A DNA stretch of 44,499 bases from NCBI GenBank assembly GCA_020346245.1, contig CP070778.1, forward strand, positions 1,728,957-1,773,455, in the 5' to 3' direction. A model generated the notes under the pieces. That model was not told the DNA's origin, did not search any database, and was given only the letters and a program-made list of their open reading frames with translations. Position 1 is the stretch's first letter, and each line of letters opens with the position of its first letter. Source of the stretch: Flavobacteriaceae bacterium. GTDB taxonomy: Bacteria > Bacteroidota > Bacteroidia > Flavobacteriales > Flavobacteriaceae. Both the position numbers and the translations under genes were made by a program. This document shows positions 26,171-34,840 of the stretch, piece by piece.

Positions 26171-27283
26171 ATGAAAAAATCAGTAACGGTCGTCATTCTA
26201 ATTGTCATTTTTTTGGCTTTCGGAGGAGCAATGTTTTACCTGTATCAAAAGAATGAAGAAGATCCAATTGTTTATGAAACAGAGAAGCCCTCTAGACAAA
26301 CTATAATCAAAAAGACAGTGGCCACAGGGAGTATTTTACCCTTGGAAGAAGTACTTATTAAGCCTAATATTTCGGGAGTTATTGAGGAAATTTATGTTGA
26401 AGGGGGAGATTTTGTAGAATCCGGTGACCTGCTCGCAAGAATAAAGGTGGTGCCAAACCTTAATGCGCTCAATGATGCAAAGAACAGTATTGATGAAGCA
26501 AAAATTGCCCTTGATGATCAAAGGCGGAATTTTGATCGGCAGAGCAGTCTTTTTAATAAAGGAGTAATCTCAAAAGTTGATCTCGAAAGGGCACAGGTAA
26601 GTTATGATCAGGCAAAACAATCCTATAGTGCCGCAAATAAAAGATATGATATAGTTAAAACAGGAACCACGAAAGGGTATAGTAATTCTGCAAACACCAT
26701 GATCAGAGCAACGGTGACCGGAATGGTTTTGGAAGTGCCTGTAGAAGTAGGCAATCAGGTAATTGAGAGTAATAATTTTAATGAAGGAACGACCATTGCA
26801 GCCATAGCGGATGTAGATAAAATGATTTTTGAAGGAAAGGTAGATGAATCAGAGGTGGGAAAGATAAAAGAAGACCTGCCTTTGGAAATTACTGTTGGAG
26901 CTCTTGAAAATATAACTTTTGATGCGGTTCTCGATTATATAGCACCTAAAGGTAATGAGGAAAACGGAGCAATTCAATTTGAAATCAAAGGAACCCTGAA
27001 GAAACAGGATTCTGTCTTTATACGTGCGGGTCTCAGTGCTAATGCATCCATTATTCTGGATAGAGCAGATAGTGTGCTTTCCATAAAAGAAGCACTGGTT
27101 CAATTTGACCCGGAAACCAAAAAGCCGTTTTTGGAAATTGCTACAGGCGATCAGCAATTTGAAAGAAGGGATATTGAACTGGGCATAAGTGATGGAATTT
27201 ATGTTGAAGTGAAGTCTGGTCTTGAAAAAGAAGACGAAATAAAAGTATGGAATGAGGTCAAGCCCGATGAGTTTGGAGGATAA
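26171..27283 (+). CDS. Periplasmic adaptor (MacA/HlyD family), cassette A
   Basis: The 370-residue protein has one N-terminal membrane anchor (TVVILIVIFLAFGGAMFYLY) and a periplasmic body. A lipoyl-like barrel half (ISGVIEEIYVEGGDFVESGD) precedes a coiled-coil hairpin at about 95-165. The second barrel half (ATVTGMVLEVPVEVGNQVIE) and membrane-proximal domains follow. Such adaptors join an inner-membrane ABC permease to an outer-membrane TolC channel. It is clearly paralogous to the adaptor at 30609; both contain QVI(E/Q)SNNFN(E/D)GTTIA and KMIFEGKVDE. A gap of 96 bp then leads to the ATPase gene. Confidence 0.93.
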   Translation: MKKSVTVVILIVIFLAFGGAMFYLYQKNEEDPIVYETEKPSRQTIIKKTVATGSILPLEEVLIKPNISGVIEEIYVEGGDFVESGDLLARIKVVPNLNALNDAKNSIDEAKIALDDQRRNFDRQSSLFNKGVISKVDLERAQVSYDQAKQSYSAANKRYDIVKTGTTKGYSNSANTMIRATVTGMVLEVPVEVGNQVIESNNFNEGTTIAAIADVDKMIFEGKVDESEVGKIKEDLPLEITVGALENITFDAVLDYIAPKGNEENGAIQFEIKGTLKKQDSVFIRAGLSANASIILDRADSVLSIKEALVQFDPETKKPFLEIATGDQQFERRDIELGISDGIYVEVKSGLEKEDEIKVWNEVKPDEFGG

Positions 27284-27379
27284 CTTTTAATAAAAAATTC
27301 TAAAAATTATTTGTAACATTTTAGCAACTTTTCTGTCCTATTACCGGATTTGAATAGTTTATAATTTAAGACACTAATC

Positions 27380-28081
27380 ATGATTGAAATAAAAGATTTA
27401 CACAAATCCTATAAGATGGGCAGCAATGCCCTCCATGTTTTAAAGGGGATAAATTTTACGGTTGAAGAAGGAGAACTAGTTGCAATAATGGGTTCTTCGG
27501 GTTCAGGGAAATCCACCTTATTGAACATTCTGGGTATGTTGGATGTGGCTGATTCTGGGGAGTATACCCTGGATGGTGTGCCAATAAAAAATCTTAATGA
27601 GACCAAAGCCGCCAATTACCGCAATAAATTTTTAGGATTTATTTTCCAATCGTTTAACCTTATTAATTACAAAAGTGCCCTCGAAAATGTAGCCTTGCCT
27701 TTATACTATCAGAGAGTTCCCAGAAAAGAACGGCAGGAGAGGGCTATGAAATACCTGGATCAGGTTGGTCTCAAAGAGTGGGCTACTCATTTGCCAAGTG
27801 AACTTTCAGGAGGGCAGAATCAGAGAGTGGCAATTGCCAGGGCTATGGCCTCAGAACCGAAAGTACTTCTTGCCGATGAACCAACGGGCGCACTGGACAG
27901 TACAACATCGTATGAGGTTATGGATTTAATACAGAAAATTAACGACCAGGGAAATACAATTTTAGTTGTAACACATGAAGATGATATAGCACATATGTGT
28001 AAAAGGATCGTTTACCTCAAAGATGGTATTATTGTCGAAGACAAAAAAGTAAAGCAAGTAAGAGCATCAACGCATGTTTAG
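27380..28081 (+). CDS. ABC transporter ATP-binding protein (MacB/LolD type)
   Basis: The 233-residue cytoplasmic ATPase has a Walker A motif GSSGSGKST (38-46). It has a Q-loop at FIFQSFNL (Gln90), the ABC signature LSGGQNQRVAIARA (142-155) and Walker B VLLADEPTGALD (162-173). This matches the LolD/MacB subfamily that drives permeases with large periplasmic domains. It is the only ATPase gene in the 9.5-kb export locus, so it probably serves both permease pairs. Its last 8 nt overlap the start of the next permease gene, so it is translationally coupled to cassette B. It may have its own promoter in the 96-bp gap upstream, but I see no clear TAnnTTTG. Confidence 0.95.
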   Translation: MIEIKDLHKSYKMGSNALHVLKGINFTVEEGELVAIMGSSGSGKSTLLNILGMLDVADSGEYTLDGVPIKNLNETKAANYRNKFLGFIFQSFNLINYKSALENVALPLYYQRVPRKERQERAMKYLDQVGLKEWATHLPSELSGGQNQRVAIARAMASEPKVLLADEPTGALDSTTSYEVMDLIQKINDQGNTILVVTHEDDIAHMCKRIVYLKDGIIVEDKKVKQVRASTHV

Positions 28082-29306
28082 CAGAGATACCTGGAACGAA
28101 ATATTTGAAACAATCCAAAAGAATAAACTAAGGACCTTTCTTTCTGGTTTTACGGTGGCTTTGGGGATATTGATATTTGTTTCTCTTTTCGGTCTGGGTA
28201 ACGGCCTGATCAATACCTTTGACAAATTTTTTCAGGAAGACGCCACCAATGTATTTTATTTCTTTCCCGGAAAAACCACAATCCCATACAAAGGATATAA
28301 ATCATCAAGGCGAATTGAATTTGAAAATAGCGATCTCGCAGACATAAAGAAAAATTTTCCAATGTTTCTTGAATATGTAACCCCAAGAATTACCAGAAGC
28401 AGATTGGTAAAATTTAAAGAAGAATCTGATAATTATAACATCACCGGGGTAGATTGGGGTCACCAATTTGCTGAAAAGACCATTATTATGAAAGGCCGGT
28501 ACTTAAATGTAGAGGATATTAAGAAGAAGACAAAGTACGCAGTTATTGGCCGATTGGTGGAACAGGACCTGTTCGGATCAATGAATGCCATTGGTAAGTA
28601 TGTGGATATTGGTGGAAGTGTCTTTAAGGTCATCGGTGTCTTTCAGGATGATGGAGGCGATAGAGAAGAACGTGGGATATATATCCCTTATACTACCCTG
28701 CAACTTATTGAAAAAAACACAGATAAAATAGACCAGATTGTAGTGGCCTTTAAACCTGAAATGGGCTATATGGGTGCGATGGCTTTTGAAAATAGTCTGG
28801 AGAAGTTTTTTAAAGACAAAAAATTTATAAGTCCAAAGGACCAAAATGGAATTTTCATAAGAAATGTTGCCGATCAATTGCAGCAAAATCAGCAATTTGC
28901 CCGTGTATTACAAATTATAGTAGCCTTTGTGGCTTTTGGGACAATAATAGCTGGGATTATTGGAATAAGTAATATCATGGTGTTTGTGGTTAAGGAGCGA
29001 ACAAAGGAATTGGGAATTCGAAAGGCTTTAGGCGCAACCCCAAGAGCAGTGATCAGTACAATTTTACTTGAATCGGTTTTTATTACCACAATCTCTGGTT
29101 TTACGGGGATGTTAATTGGAATTGCACTTCTTAGTTCTTTGGGTGAGCGTTTGGCGGACGATTATTTTATTACAAACCCATATATAAATACTGGTGTTGC
29201 AGTATTTGCAACGCTTCTTTTAATATTATTTGGTGCAATTGCGGGATATATTCCGGCAAAAAGGGCGGCACGTATTAAACCTATAGTAGCATTGCGAGAT
29301 GAGTAG
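28074..29306 (+). CDS. MacB-type ABC transporter permease, cassette B subunit 1
   Basis: The 410-residue permease has an N-terminal helix (TFLSGFTVALGILIFVSLFG), a periplasmic MacB-like domain (about 45-275) and three C-terminal helices. Its coupling motif is KELGIRKALGATPRAVI. It is the counterpart of the permease at 23623, with similar N-terminal NKLRTFL and C-terminal ALRDE. It overlaps the ATPase gene upstream and the next permease gene downstream by 8 nt each, so the three proteins should be made in fixed proportion. Confidence 0.92.
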   Translation: MFSRDTWNEIFETIQKNKLRTFLSGFTVALGILIFVSLFGLGNGLINTFDKFFQEDATNVFYFFPGKTTIPYKGYKSSRRIEFENSDLADIKKNFPMFLEYVTPRITRSRLVKFKEESDNYNITGVDWGHQFAEKTIIMKGRYLNVEDIKKKTKYAVIGRLVEQDLFGSMNAIGKYVDIGGSVFKVIGVFQDDGGDREERGIYIPYTTLQLIEKNTDKIDQIVVAFKPEMGYMGAMAFENSLEKFFKDKKFISPKDQNGIFIRNVADQLQQNQQFARVLQIIVAFVAFGTIIAGIIGISNIMVFVVKERTKELGIRKALGATPRAVISTILLESVFITTISGFTGMLIGIALLSSLGERLADDYFITNPYINTGVAVFATLLLILFGAIAGYIPAKRAARIKPIVALRDE

Positions 29307-30570
29307 TATTCGATTTCTTTTTGATAAAAATACCTGGCAGGAAATTTTCGGATCTATCGGAAAAAATAAGACCAGGACCATAATTACTGTTATAGGTGTG
29401 TTATGGGGTATTTTCATCTATATTGCTTTGGCAGGGGCCGCAAAGGGAATGGATAACGGATTTGAAAAGAATTTCGAAACCGTGGCTAAAAATAGTATAT
29501 GGGCATGGTCTCAAAGTACAAGTATTCCTTATGCAGGGTATAAAACCGGGAGACAGTTAAGATTGAAGGTCCAGGATGCCATAGTCCTGAAAAATCGTAT
29601 TCCTGAAATACAATATGTAGCTCCTGTAAATACAAAAGGAGCTTTTGGAGGAGCTTCTGCATTGACTGTACGAGGGATTAAATCTAATAGTTATGCGGTC
29701 TATGGTTACTTTCCTGAAATAGCAAAGATTGCGACACAAAAAATTTTTGATAACGGAAGGTTTATCAATGATGAAGATATTGCACAGGCAAGAAAAGTTT
29801 GTGTTATCGGTGAGCGTACGCAACAAGAGTTATTTGATAAAGATGAAGATCCCATTGGAGGATATATAAGGGTTGAGAATGTCTATTTTCAAGTAGTTGG
29901 TGTACACAAGTTTACACAGACTACCCCATTTGGTACGGATGGAGATATCTTTATTCCTTTTTCTACATTCAAAAAACTATATAATACCGGTGATAATTCA
30001 CAGTTTTTTACGATTGCAGCTTATGATGATGCAGATGTTATTCAGGTAGAAAAAGACATTAAAGCAGTTTTAAGAAGCATACATAAGGTTCACCCTGAAG
30101 ACGAACGTGCATTTGGGGCTTTTAATCTCGGGGAAATATTTAGCAAGATTATGGGCTTTGCCAACGGGATAACTTTTTTATCCTTAATTGTTGGTATAGC
30201 TACTATCCTGGCAGGGGTAATTGGAATTGGAAATATCCTTCTAATATCTGTTAAAGAACGTACCAAGGAATTGGGAATTCGCCGGGCTTTAGGTGCTACA
30301 CCCAGGGAAGTACGCTCTCTGATAATTTTGGAATCTGTATTCCTCACAATGATTGCAGGAATTGTAGGGATCATTTTAGGAGCCGGGGTATTAAGTTTAA
30401 TCAACAACCTCACCAGGGATGTTAATTTTCCATATACGAATCCAACGGTTCCTATACCATATGTACTGGGAGCCTTGGCTATAATGATAATATTAGGAAC
30501 GCTAATAGGTTCAATTCCAGCACAGCGGGCTGTGAGTATTAAGCCTATAGATGCGCTCAGAGAAGAATAA
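29299..30570 (+). CDS. MacB-type ABC transporter permease, cassette B subunit 2
   Basis: The 423-residue permease is the counterpart of the one at 24880. It has an N-terminal helix (TIITVIGVLWGIFIYIALAG), a periplasmic domain carrying YGYFPEIAKIA and NGRFINDEDIAQARKVCVIG, and three C-terminal helices. The coupling motif is KELGIRRALGATPREV. Its N-terminus is about six residues longer than that of its cassette A paralogue. It overlaps the previous gene by 8 nt, and 38 bp separate it from the adaptor gene that follows. Confidence 0.92.
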   Translation: MSSIRFLFDKNTWQEIFGSIGKNKTRTIITVIGVLWGIFIYIALAGAAKGMDNGFEKNFETVAKNSIWAWSQSTSIPYAGYKTGRQLRLKVQDAIVLKNRIPEIQYVAPVNTKGAFGGASALTVRGIKSNSYAVYGYFPEIAKIATQKIFDNGRFINDEDIAQARKVCVIGERTQQELFDKDEDPIGGYIRVENVYFQVVGVHKFTQTTPFGTDGDIFIPFSTFKKLYNTGDNSQFFTIAAYDDADVIQVEKDIKAVLRSIHKVHPEDERAFGAFNLGEIFSKIMGFANGITFLSLIVGIATILAGVIGIGNILLISVKERTKELGIRRALGATPREVRSLIILESVFLTMIAGIVGIILGAGVLSLINNLTRDVNFPYTNPTVPIPYVLGALAIMIILGTLIGSIPAQRAVSIKPIDALREE

Positions 30571-30608
30571 ACAAAACCATTAACTAGATACTAACACATT
30601 ACATTGAA

Positions 30609-31751
30609 ATGAACAAAATTGTAAAATATATATTGATTGGAATTCTGGTGCTTGGAGCATTGTGGGCTGCTGCTTTTTTTATAAAATCCAACAGTAAATC
30701 GGCCATAACCTACGAAACGAAAAAACCATTTATTTCTAATATTGAGAAGAAAACGGTAGCGACTGGCAAGGTAATCCCAGAAGACGAAATTGAGATCAAA
30801 CCTCAAATTTCCGGAATTATTGAAACAATCTATTTGGAAGAAGGTGCTCAGGTTAAGGCGGGTGATTTGATTGCAGTAATAAAAGTGGTACCTAATGAGC
30901 AATCCCTGAATCAGGCCCGTGGAAGGGTTAGAAATGCGGAGATTGCATTAAACAATGTTGAAATTGAATATAAAAGGAATAAGGCCCTGTTTGATAAAGG
31001 AGTTATTTCCAGCCAGGACTTTAACACATTGCAATTGCAATATGACCAGGCAGTACAGGAATTAGACAATGCACGTGCAGATTATCTGATTATCAGAAGG
31101 GGTTCCGCAGGTGGATCCTCAAGTGCCAATACCAACATTCGCGCTACCGTTGCAGGGACATTGCTGGAAATTCCGGTAAGGGAAGGAGATCAGGTAATTC
31201 AGAGTAATAATTTTAATGACGGAACTACTATAGCTACGATTGCCGATTTGGGTAAGATGATTTTTGAAGGAAAGGTTGATGAAGGAGAAGTTGGGAAACT
31301 CGAAATAGGTATGCCCCTCGAAATTACTTTGGGTGCAATTGAAGATGAAAAGTTTGAGGCAAAGTTAAAGTTTATCGCCCCAAAAGGAATCGAAGAATCG
31401 GGTGCGGTGCAATTTAAAATAGAAGGCGATGTAGTTGTGGAAGGTGATTTTATGATCAGGGCGGGCTATAGCGCTAATGCATCACTTGTACTTGAGAAGA
31501 AAGATAGTGTTATGGTAATCCCGGAAGCTCTCCTGCAATTTGATAAGGAAACTGATGAGCCTTATGTGGAAGTTGCTGTGGGCGATCAGAAATTTGAACG
31601 TAAAGAAGTTGAAATAGGAATTTCGGATGGGGTAAACATAGAAATCATTTCGGGCATAACCGAAGAAGATGATGTAAAGGTCTGGAATAAAACGGAACCA
31701 ATCAAAAAAGGCGAGGAAGATGAGGAGGAAACTGAAGAAGAAGACGCCTAA
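30609..31751 (+). CDS. Periplasmic adaptor (MacA/HlyD family), cassette B
   Basis: The 380-residue adaptor has an N-terminal anchor (YILIGILVLGALWAAAFFI) and barrel halves around ISGIIETIYLEEGAQVKAGD and ATVAGTLLEIPVREGDQVIQ. A coiled-coil hairpin lies between them at about 97-165. It is a close paralogue of the adaptor at 26171 along its length, but ends in an extra acidic tail (EEDEEETEEEDA). It should dock onto the TolC-like protein encoded 55 bp downstream. The name macA is avoided because the substrate is unknown. Confidence 0.93.
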   Translation: MNKIVKYILIGILVLGALWAAAFFIKSNSKSAITYETKKPFISNIEKKTVATGKVIPEDEIEIKPQISGIIETIYLEEGAQVKAGDLIAVIKVVPNEQSLNQARGRVRNAEIALNNVEIEYKRNKALFDKGVISSQDFNTLQLQYDQAVQELDNARADYLIIRRGSAGGSSSANTNIRATVAGTLLEIPVREGDQVIQSNNFNDGTTIATIADLGKMIFEGKVDEGEVGKLEIGMPLEITLGAIEDEKFEAKLKFIAPKGIEESGAVQFKIEGDVVVEGDFMIRAGYSANASLVLEKKDSVMVIPEALLQFDKETDEPYVEVAVGDQKFERKEVEIGISDGVNIEIISGITEEDDVKVWNKTEPIKKGEEDEEETEEEDA

Positions 31752-31806
31752 TTAAGTTTAATGCGTTACGTATAGTCAATCAATTATAATTATCAAAAAA
31801 CGACAG

Positions 31807-33147
31807 ATGAAATTTAAACTAACTGCTCTTTTACTTCTATGTGCCATAAGTATGACAATTGCACAGAAAAAGATATGGACACTCGAAGAATGCGTGACAT
31901 ACGCAGTGGAAAATAACCTCTCTATTCAACAATTTGAATTGGATCTTGAGAATGCCACCATCGATAAATCCGATGCTATTGGTGCCTTTCTTCCGGATTT
32001 AAATGGATCTTTGAATGGTCAAAGCAATACAGGTCTTTCTTTTGACCCTACCAATAATCAACCGGTTAACACTACACAAATAACCTCTTCGGGTAGCATT
32101 ACCTCTAGTGCACTTTTATTTGATGGACTTAGAAATGTACACAGACTGAACAGGGCTAAACTTAACGCAATAGCAAATCAATATCGCCTGGAAGACCTGG
32201 TAAATGATATTCGATTAAATGTTGCAATAAATTATTTAAGTATTTTGTCTAGTAAGGAAGCTGCAAAAGTTGCCAAGGCACTTTATGCGGTTACAGAACA
32301 GGATTTAAACAGGACCAGGGAATTAGTTGAGTCAGGTGTGGTCGCGAAGGGAGATTTATTGGAAATTGAGGCTACTGCGGCAACACGGGAACAGCAAATT
32401 ATCAATGCAGAGAACGATGTATTAATAAATCGTATTAGTTTAGCACAACTACTTCAGATCACGGATTATGAAAACTTTGATATTTCGGATGTAGATTTTG
32501 AGGTGCCTGCGGCAGAAATTTTGAAAAATTCTCCTAAAGCTATCTTTGATAAAGCTTTGAGCTATTGGTATGAGACCAAGTTTTTTGAGACCAGTGTAGA
32601 ATTGGCTAAGAAAGATCTATCTCTGGCTAAAGGAGAGACTTATCCGTCACTAGTTGGATTTTTTAATTATAATACCCGATACTCAGATCAGTTTTTGGAT
32701 CCCGTAACCGGGCAGGTAGTCCCTTTTAAAGAACAATTATGGTTAAATGACGGAGTCGGATTTGGGGTACAAATAAATGTACCTGTCTTTAATGGTTGGA
32801 GCACAAGGAATAAGATTAAACGATCGCAAATTAATGTCAAAAAGGCTGAATTGGAACTGGAACAGAACAAATTGGACCTGGAAACCAATATAAATCAGGC
32901 CTATGTAGATGTAGTTAACAGCTCTAAAGCCTATGACGCTGCCCTTAAAACAAGAGAAGCAAGAAGATTGGCTCTTGACTACTCCAAAGAAAGATTTGAT
33001 GTCGGTATTATGAATTCCTTTGATTATAGCCAGGCGCAGGCAAGAGTAGACAATGCCGAAGCTGAGGTAATACGTACCAAATATGATTATGTTTTTAGAA
33101 TTAAGGTATTGGAATTCTACTTTGGCCTTCCAATTGTAATTGATTAA
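31807..33147 (+). CDS. TolC family outer-membrane efflux protein
   Basis: The 446-residue protein has a signal peptide (LTALLLLCAISMTIAQ) and the start of the mature TolC fold (WTLEECVTYAVENNLSIQQ). Two repeated coiled-coil halves follow; the second begins near GVGFGVQINVPVFNGWSTRN. These form the trimeric outer-membrane channel and periplasmic tunnel. It is the only channel gene in the locus and is likely shared by both adaptors. A strong terminator follows at 33168. Confidence 0.94.
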   Translation: MKFKLTALLLLCAISMTIAQKKIWTLEECVTYAVENNLSIQQFELDLENATIDKSDAIGAFLPDLNGSLNGQSNTGLSFDPTNNQPVNTTQITSSGSITSSALLFDGLRNVHRLNRAKLNAIANQYRLEDLVNDIRLNVAINYLSILSSKEAAKVAKALYAVTEQDLNRTRELVESGVVAKGDLLEIEATAATREQQIINAENDVLINRISLAQLLQITDYENFDISDVDFEVPAAEILKNSPKAIFDKALSYWYETKFFETSVELAKKDLSLAKGETYPSLVGFFNYNTRYSDQFLDPVTGQVVPFKEQLWLNDGVGFGVQINVPVFNGWSTRNKIKRSQINVKKAELELEQNKLDLETNINQAYVDVVNSSKAYDAALKTREARRLALDYSKERFDVGIMNSFDYSQAQARVDNAEAEVIRTKYDYVFRIKVLEFYFGLPIVID

Positions 33148-33167
33148 AGAAGAAATAGTAATAGATT

Positions 33168-33205
33168 AGGCCTGTTGTGTTGTTTATACCCAACAGGTCT
33201 TTTTA
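33168..33205 (+). terminator. Intrinsic terminator after the TolC-family gene
   Basis: AGGCCTGTTG (33168-33177) pairs with CAACAGGTCT (33191-33200), ten pairs with one G-T wobble, around a 13-nt loop. The tail TTTTAT follows. It ends the ABC export transcript. Confidence 0.8.
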
Positions 33206-33211
33206 TATTTG
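33180..33211 (+). promoter_or_regulatory. Promoter for tsaB, nested in the terminator
   Basis: TTG at 33180-33182 lies in the terminator loop, and TATATTTG at 33204-33211 uses its T-tract; the spacing is 21 nt. The tsaB ATG at 33222 is only 10 nt downstream, giving a very short leader. Confidence 0.55.
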
Positions 33212-33221
33212 CCTGGGAATT

Positions 33222-33908
33222 ATGGCATTAATTTTAAATATAGAAACGGCTACTACAAATTGCTCGGTAAGCATTGCCAAAGATGGTCGTATGATAGCGC
33301 TGAGAGAGCTCAATAGTGCGTCTTACTCACATTCGGAAGATTTGCATTATTTTATAAAAGAAGCGCTTGAAGAGGCTTCAATATCCACCTCTGATCTGGG
33401 GGCCATAGCAGTTAGCAAAGGACCAGGTTCTTATACAGGGTTAAGGATAGGTGTTTCTGCCGCTAAAGGGCTTTGTTTTGCGCTGGACATTCCTCTTATC
33501 GGAATTTCTACTTTAGAGAGTATGGTATCTCAACTTAAGTTACAGGAAGGATTTGTGATTCCTGTGCTGGATGCCAGGCGTATGGAGGTTTATTCCGCGG
33601 TATTCACTTCGGATTATCAGCAGATAAGCGAAACCAGGGTAGAGGAGGTCCATCCTGATTTATATGACAAATTCGCGCAGCAGGCTAAGGTTTATATCAT
33701 TGGGAGTGGTGCCCTTAAATGCAGGGAATTATTGAAACATCCGAATTTTGTTTTTAACGATTCGATAGTACCTTCGGCAAAAGAGATGTGTTCGCTCTCT
33801 TTCAAAGAATTCCAGTTAAAAAATTTTGAAAACACAGCCTACTTTGAACCCGACTATTTAAAGGATTTTATTGTTCAACAGGGTAAACCCAAAAAATATT
33901 CTCGATAG
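33222..33908 (+). CDS. tsaB: tRNA threonylcarbamoyladenosine biosynthesis protein TsaB
   Basis: TsaB is the non-catalytic partner of TsaD in forming t6A37 on tRNAs that read ANN codons. The 228-residue product has the ASKHA-type fold starting at ALILNIETATTNCSVSIAKDG, written within MALILNIETATTNCSVSIA. The conserved loop AVSKGPGSYTGLRIGVSAAK lies near 60-80. I chose the ATG at 33222. A longer reading from 33177 would begin inside the terminator stem and add 15 residues foreign to the family. The gene converges with mscS. Confidence 0.93.
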   Translation: MALILNIETATTNCSVSIAKDGRMIALRELNSASYSHSEDLHYFIKEALEEASISTSDLGAIAVSKGPGSYTGLRIGVSAAKGLCFALDIPLIGISTLESMVSQLKLQEGFVIPVLDARRMEVYSAVFTSDYQQISETRVEEVHPDLYDKFAQQAKVYIIGSGALKCRELLKHPNFVFNDSIVPSAKEMCSLSFKEFQLKNFENTAYFEPDYLKDFIVQQGKPKKYSR

Positions 33909-33910
33909 TC

Positions 33911-33944
33911 AAAAAATTTAAAAAATAGGGATTAATATTAATCC
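33911..33944 (-). terminator. Likely terminator of mscS, overlapping its stop codon
   Basis: GGATTAATATTAATCC (33929-33944) is a perfect 16-nt palindrome that includes the mscS stop codon. On the minus strand it is followed by CCTA and two runs of six T. The stem is A-T rich, so strength is uncertain. Confidence 0.5.
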
Positions 33945-34759
33945 GGACTATGCATGACTCTTTGTGGAAATGGAATTTCAATATTTGCTTCGTCAAACCT
34001 ACTTTTGAGTTCTTCCATCACAAAAAAATGAGCTGCCCAAAAGTCTTCATTTTTAGCCCAAAAACGCAAGGTAAGATTCACGGAGCTATCTCCCAATTCA
34101 CCTACAAAAACCTGGGGTTCGGGATCTTTTAATATCGTAGCGTGCTCTTTGCATATTTGTAGGAGAATGTCTTTTGCTTCTTTTATATTAGAGCTGTAAC
34201 CAATACCAACATCAATTTTATCTCTCCTGGTTTTTTCAGCATTATAGTTTATAATATTGTTGTTGGAAAGTTGCGCATTCGGAATGATTGCCAGCTGATT
34301 TCCAAATGTATTTAGCTTTGTGGTAAAAATCGTGATTTCCTTTACAGTTCCATCTACCCCTTGTGCGGAAATAAAATCCCCTACCTTAAAAGGTTTGAAA
34401 AATAGTATTAAAATTCCTCCGGCAAAGTTTGCCAGAGAGCCTTGAAGTGCCAGACCAATCGCGAGTCCTGCAGATCCCAAAACAGCCAGTAATGATGAAG
34501 ATTTAACCCCTAACTGTGTTACTACAGCCACAAATAAGATTACCTTTAATCCTACACTAATTATCTGCATTAAAAAGGACTCAAGAGCAGGGTCATAATC
34601 CGCTTTTTCAAAAAACTTTCGTACAAAACGGTTAATTAGTTTTATTAACCACAACCCCACAAATAAAATAATCAGTGTAAATGCAAAAGTTGGAGCAAAT
34701 TCCCAAAACCAATTAATGGCCATAGATAGGTATTGATCGTAATTAGATAAATTTTCCAT
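33938..34759 (-). CDS. mscS: Small-conductance mechanosensitive channel, MscS family
   Basis: The 273-residue inner-membrane channel releases solutes during hypo-osmotic shock. It has three N-terminal helices. The pore helix is recognisable by its Gly/Ala pattern (LLAVLGSAGLAIGLALQGSL), followed by ANFAGGILILFFKPFKVGDF. The cytoplasmic beta domain (TVKEITIFTTKLNTFGNQLA) and the alpha/beta C-terminal domain follow, with the typical ending FPQRVMH. The size matches canonical MscS. It lies convergent with tsaB and 81 bp downstream of the YyaL-type gene on the same strand, possibly with a separate promoter. Confidence 0.94.
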   Translation of the reverse strand: MENLSNYDQYLSMAINWFWEFAPTFAFTLIILFVGLWLIKLINRFVRKFFEKADYDPALESFLMQIISVGLKVILFVAVVTQLGVKSSSLLAVLGSAGLAIGLALQGSLANFAGGILILFFKPFKVGDFISAQGVDGTVKEITIFTTKLNTFGNQLAIIPNAQLSNNNIINYNAEKTRRDKIDVGIGYSSNIKEAKDILLQICKEHATILKDPEPQVFVGELGDSSVNLTLRFWAKNEDFWAAHFFVMEELKSRFDEANIEIPFPQRVMHSPD

Positions 34760-34840
34760 GATTTTTATTTTTATGCAATAATATTAAACATTCCAAATAC
34801 TACTAAGAAATTCAATGAAAAGATAAAGTTTTAGGTTAAT

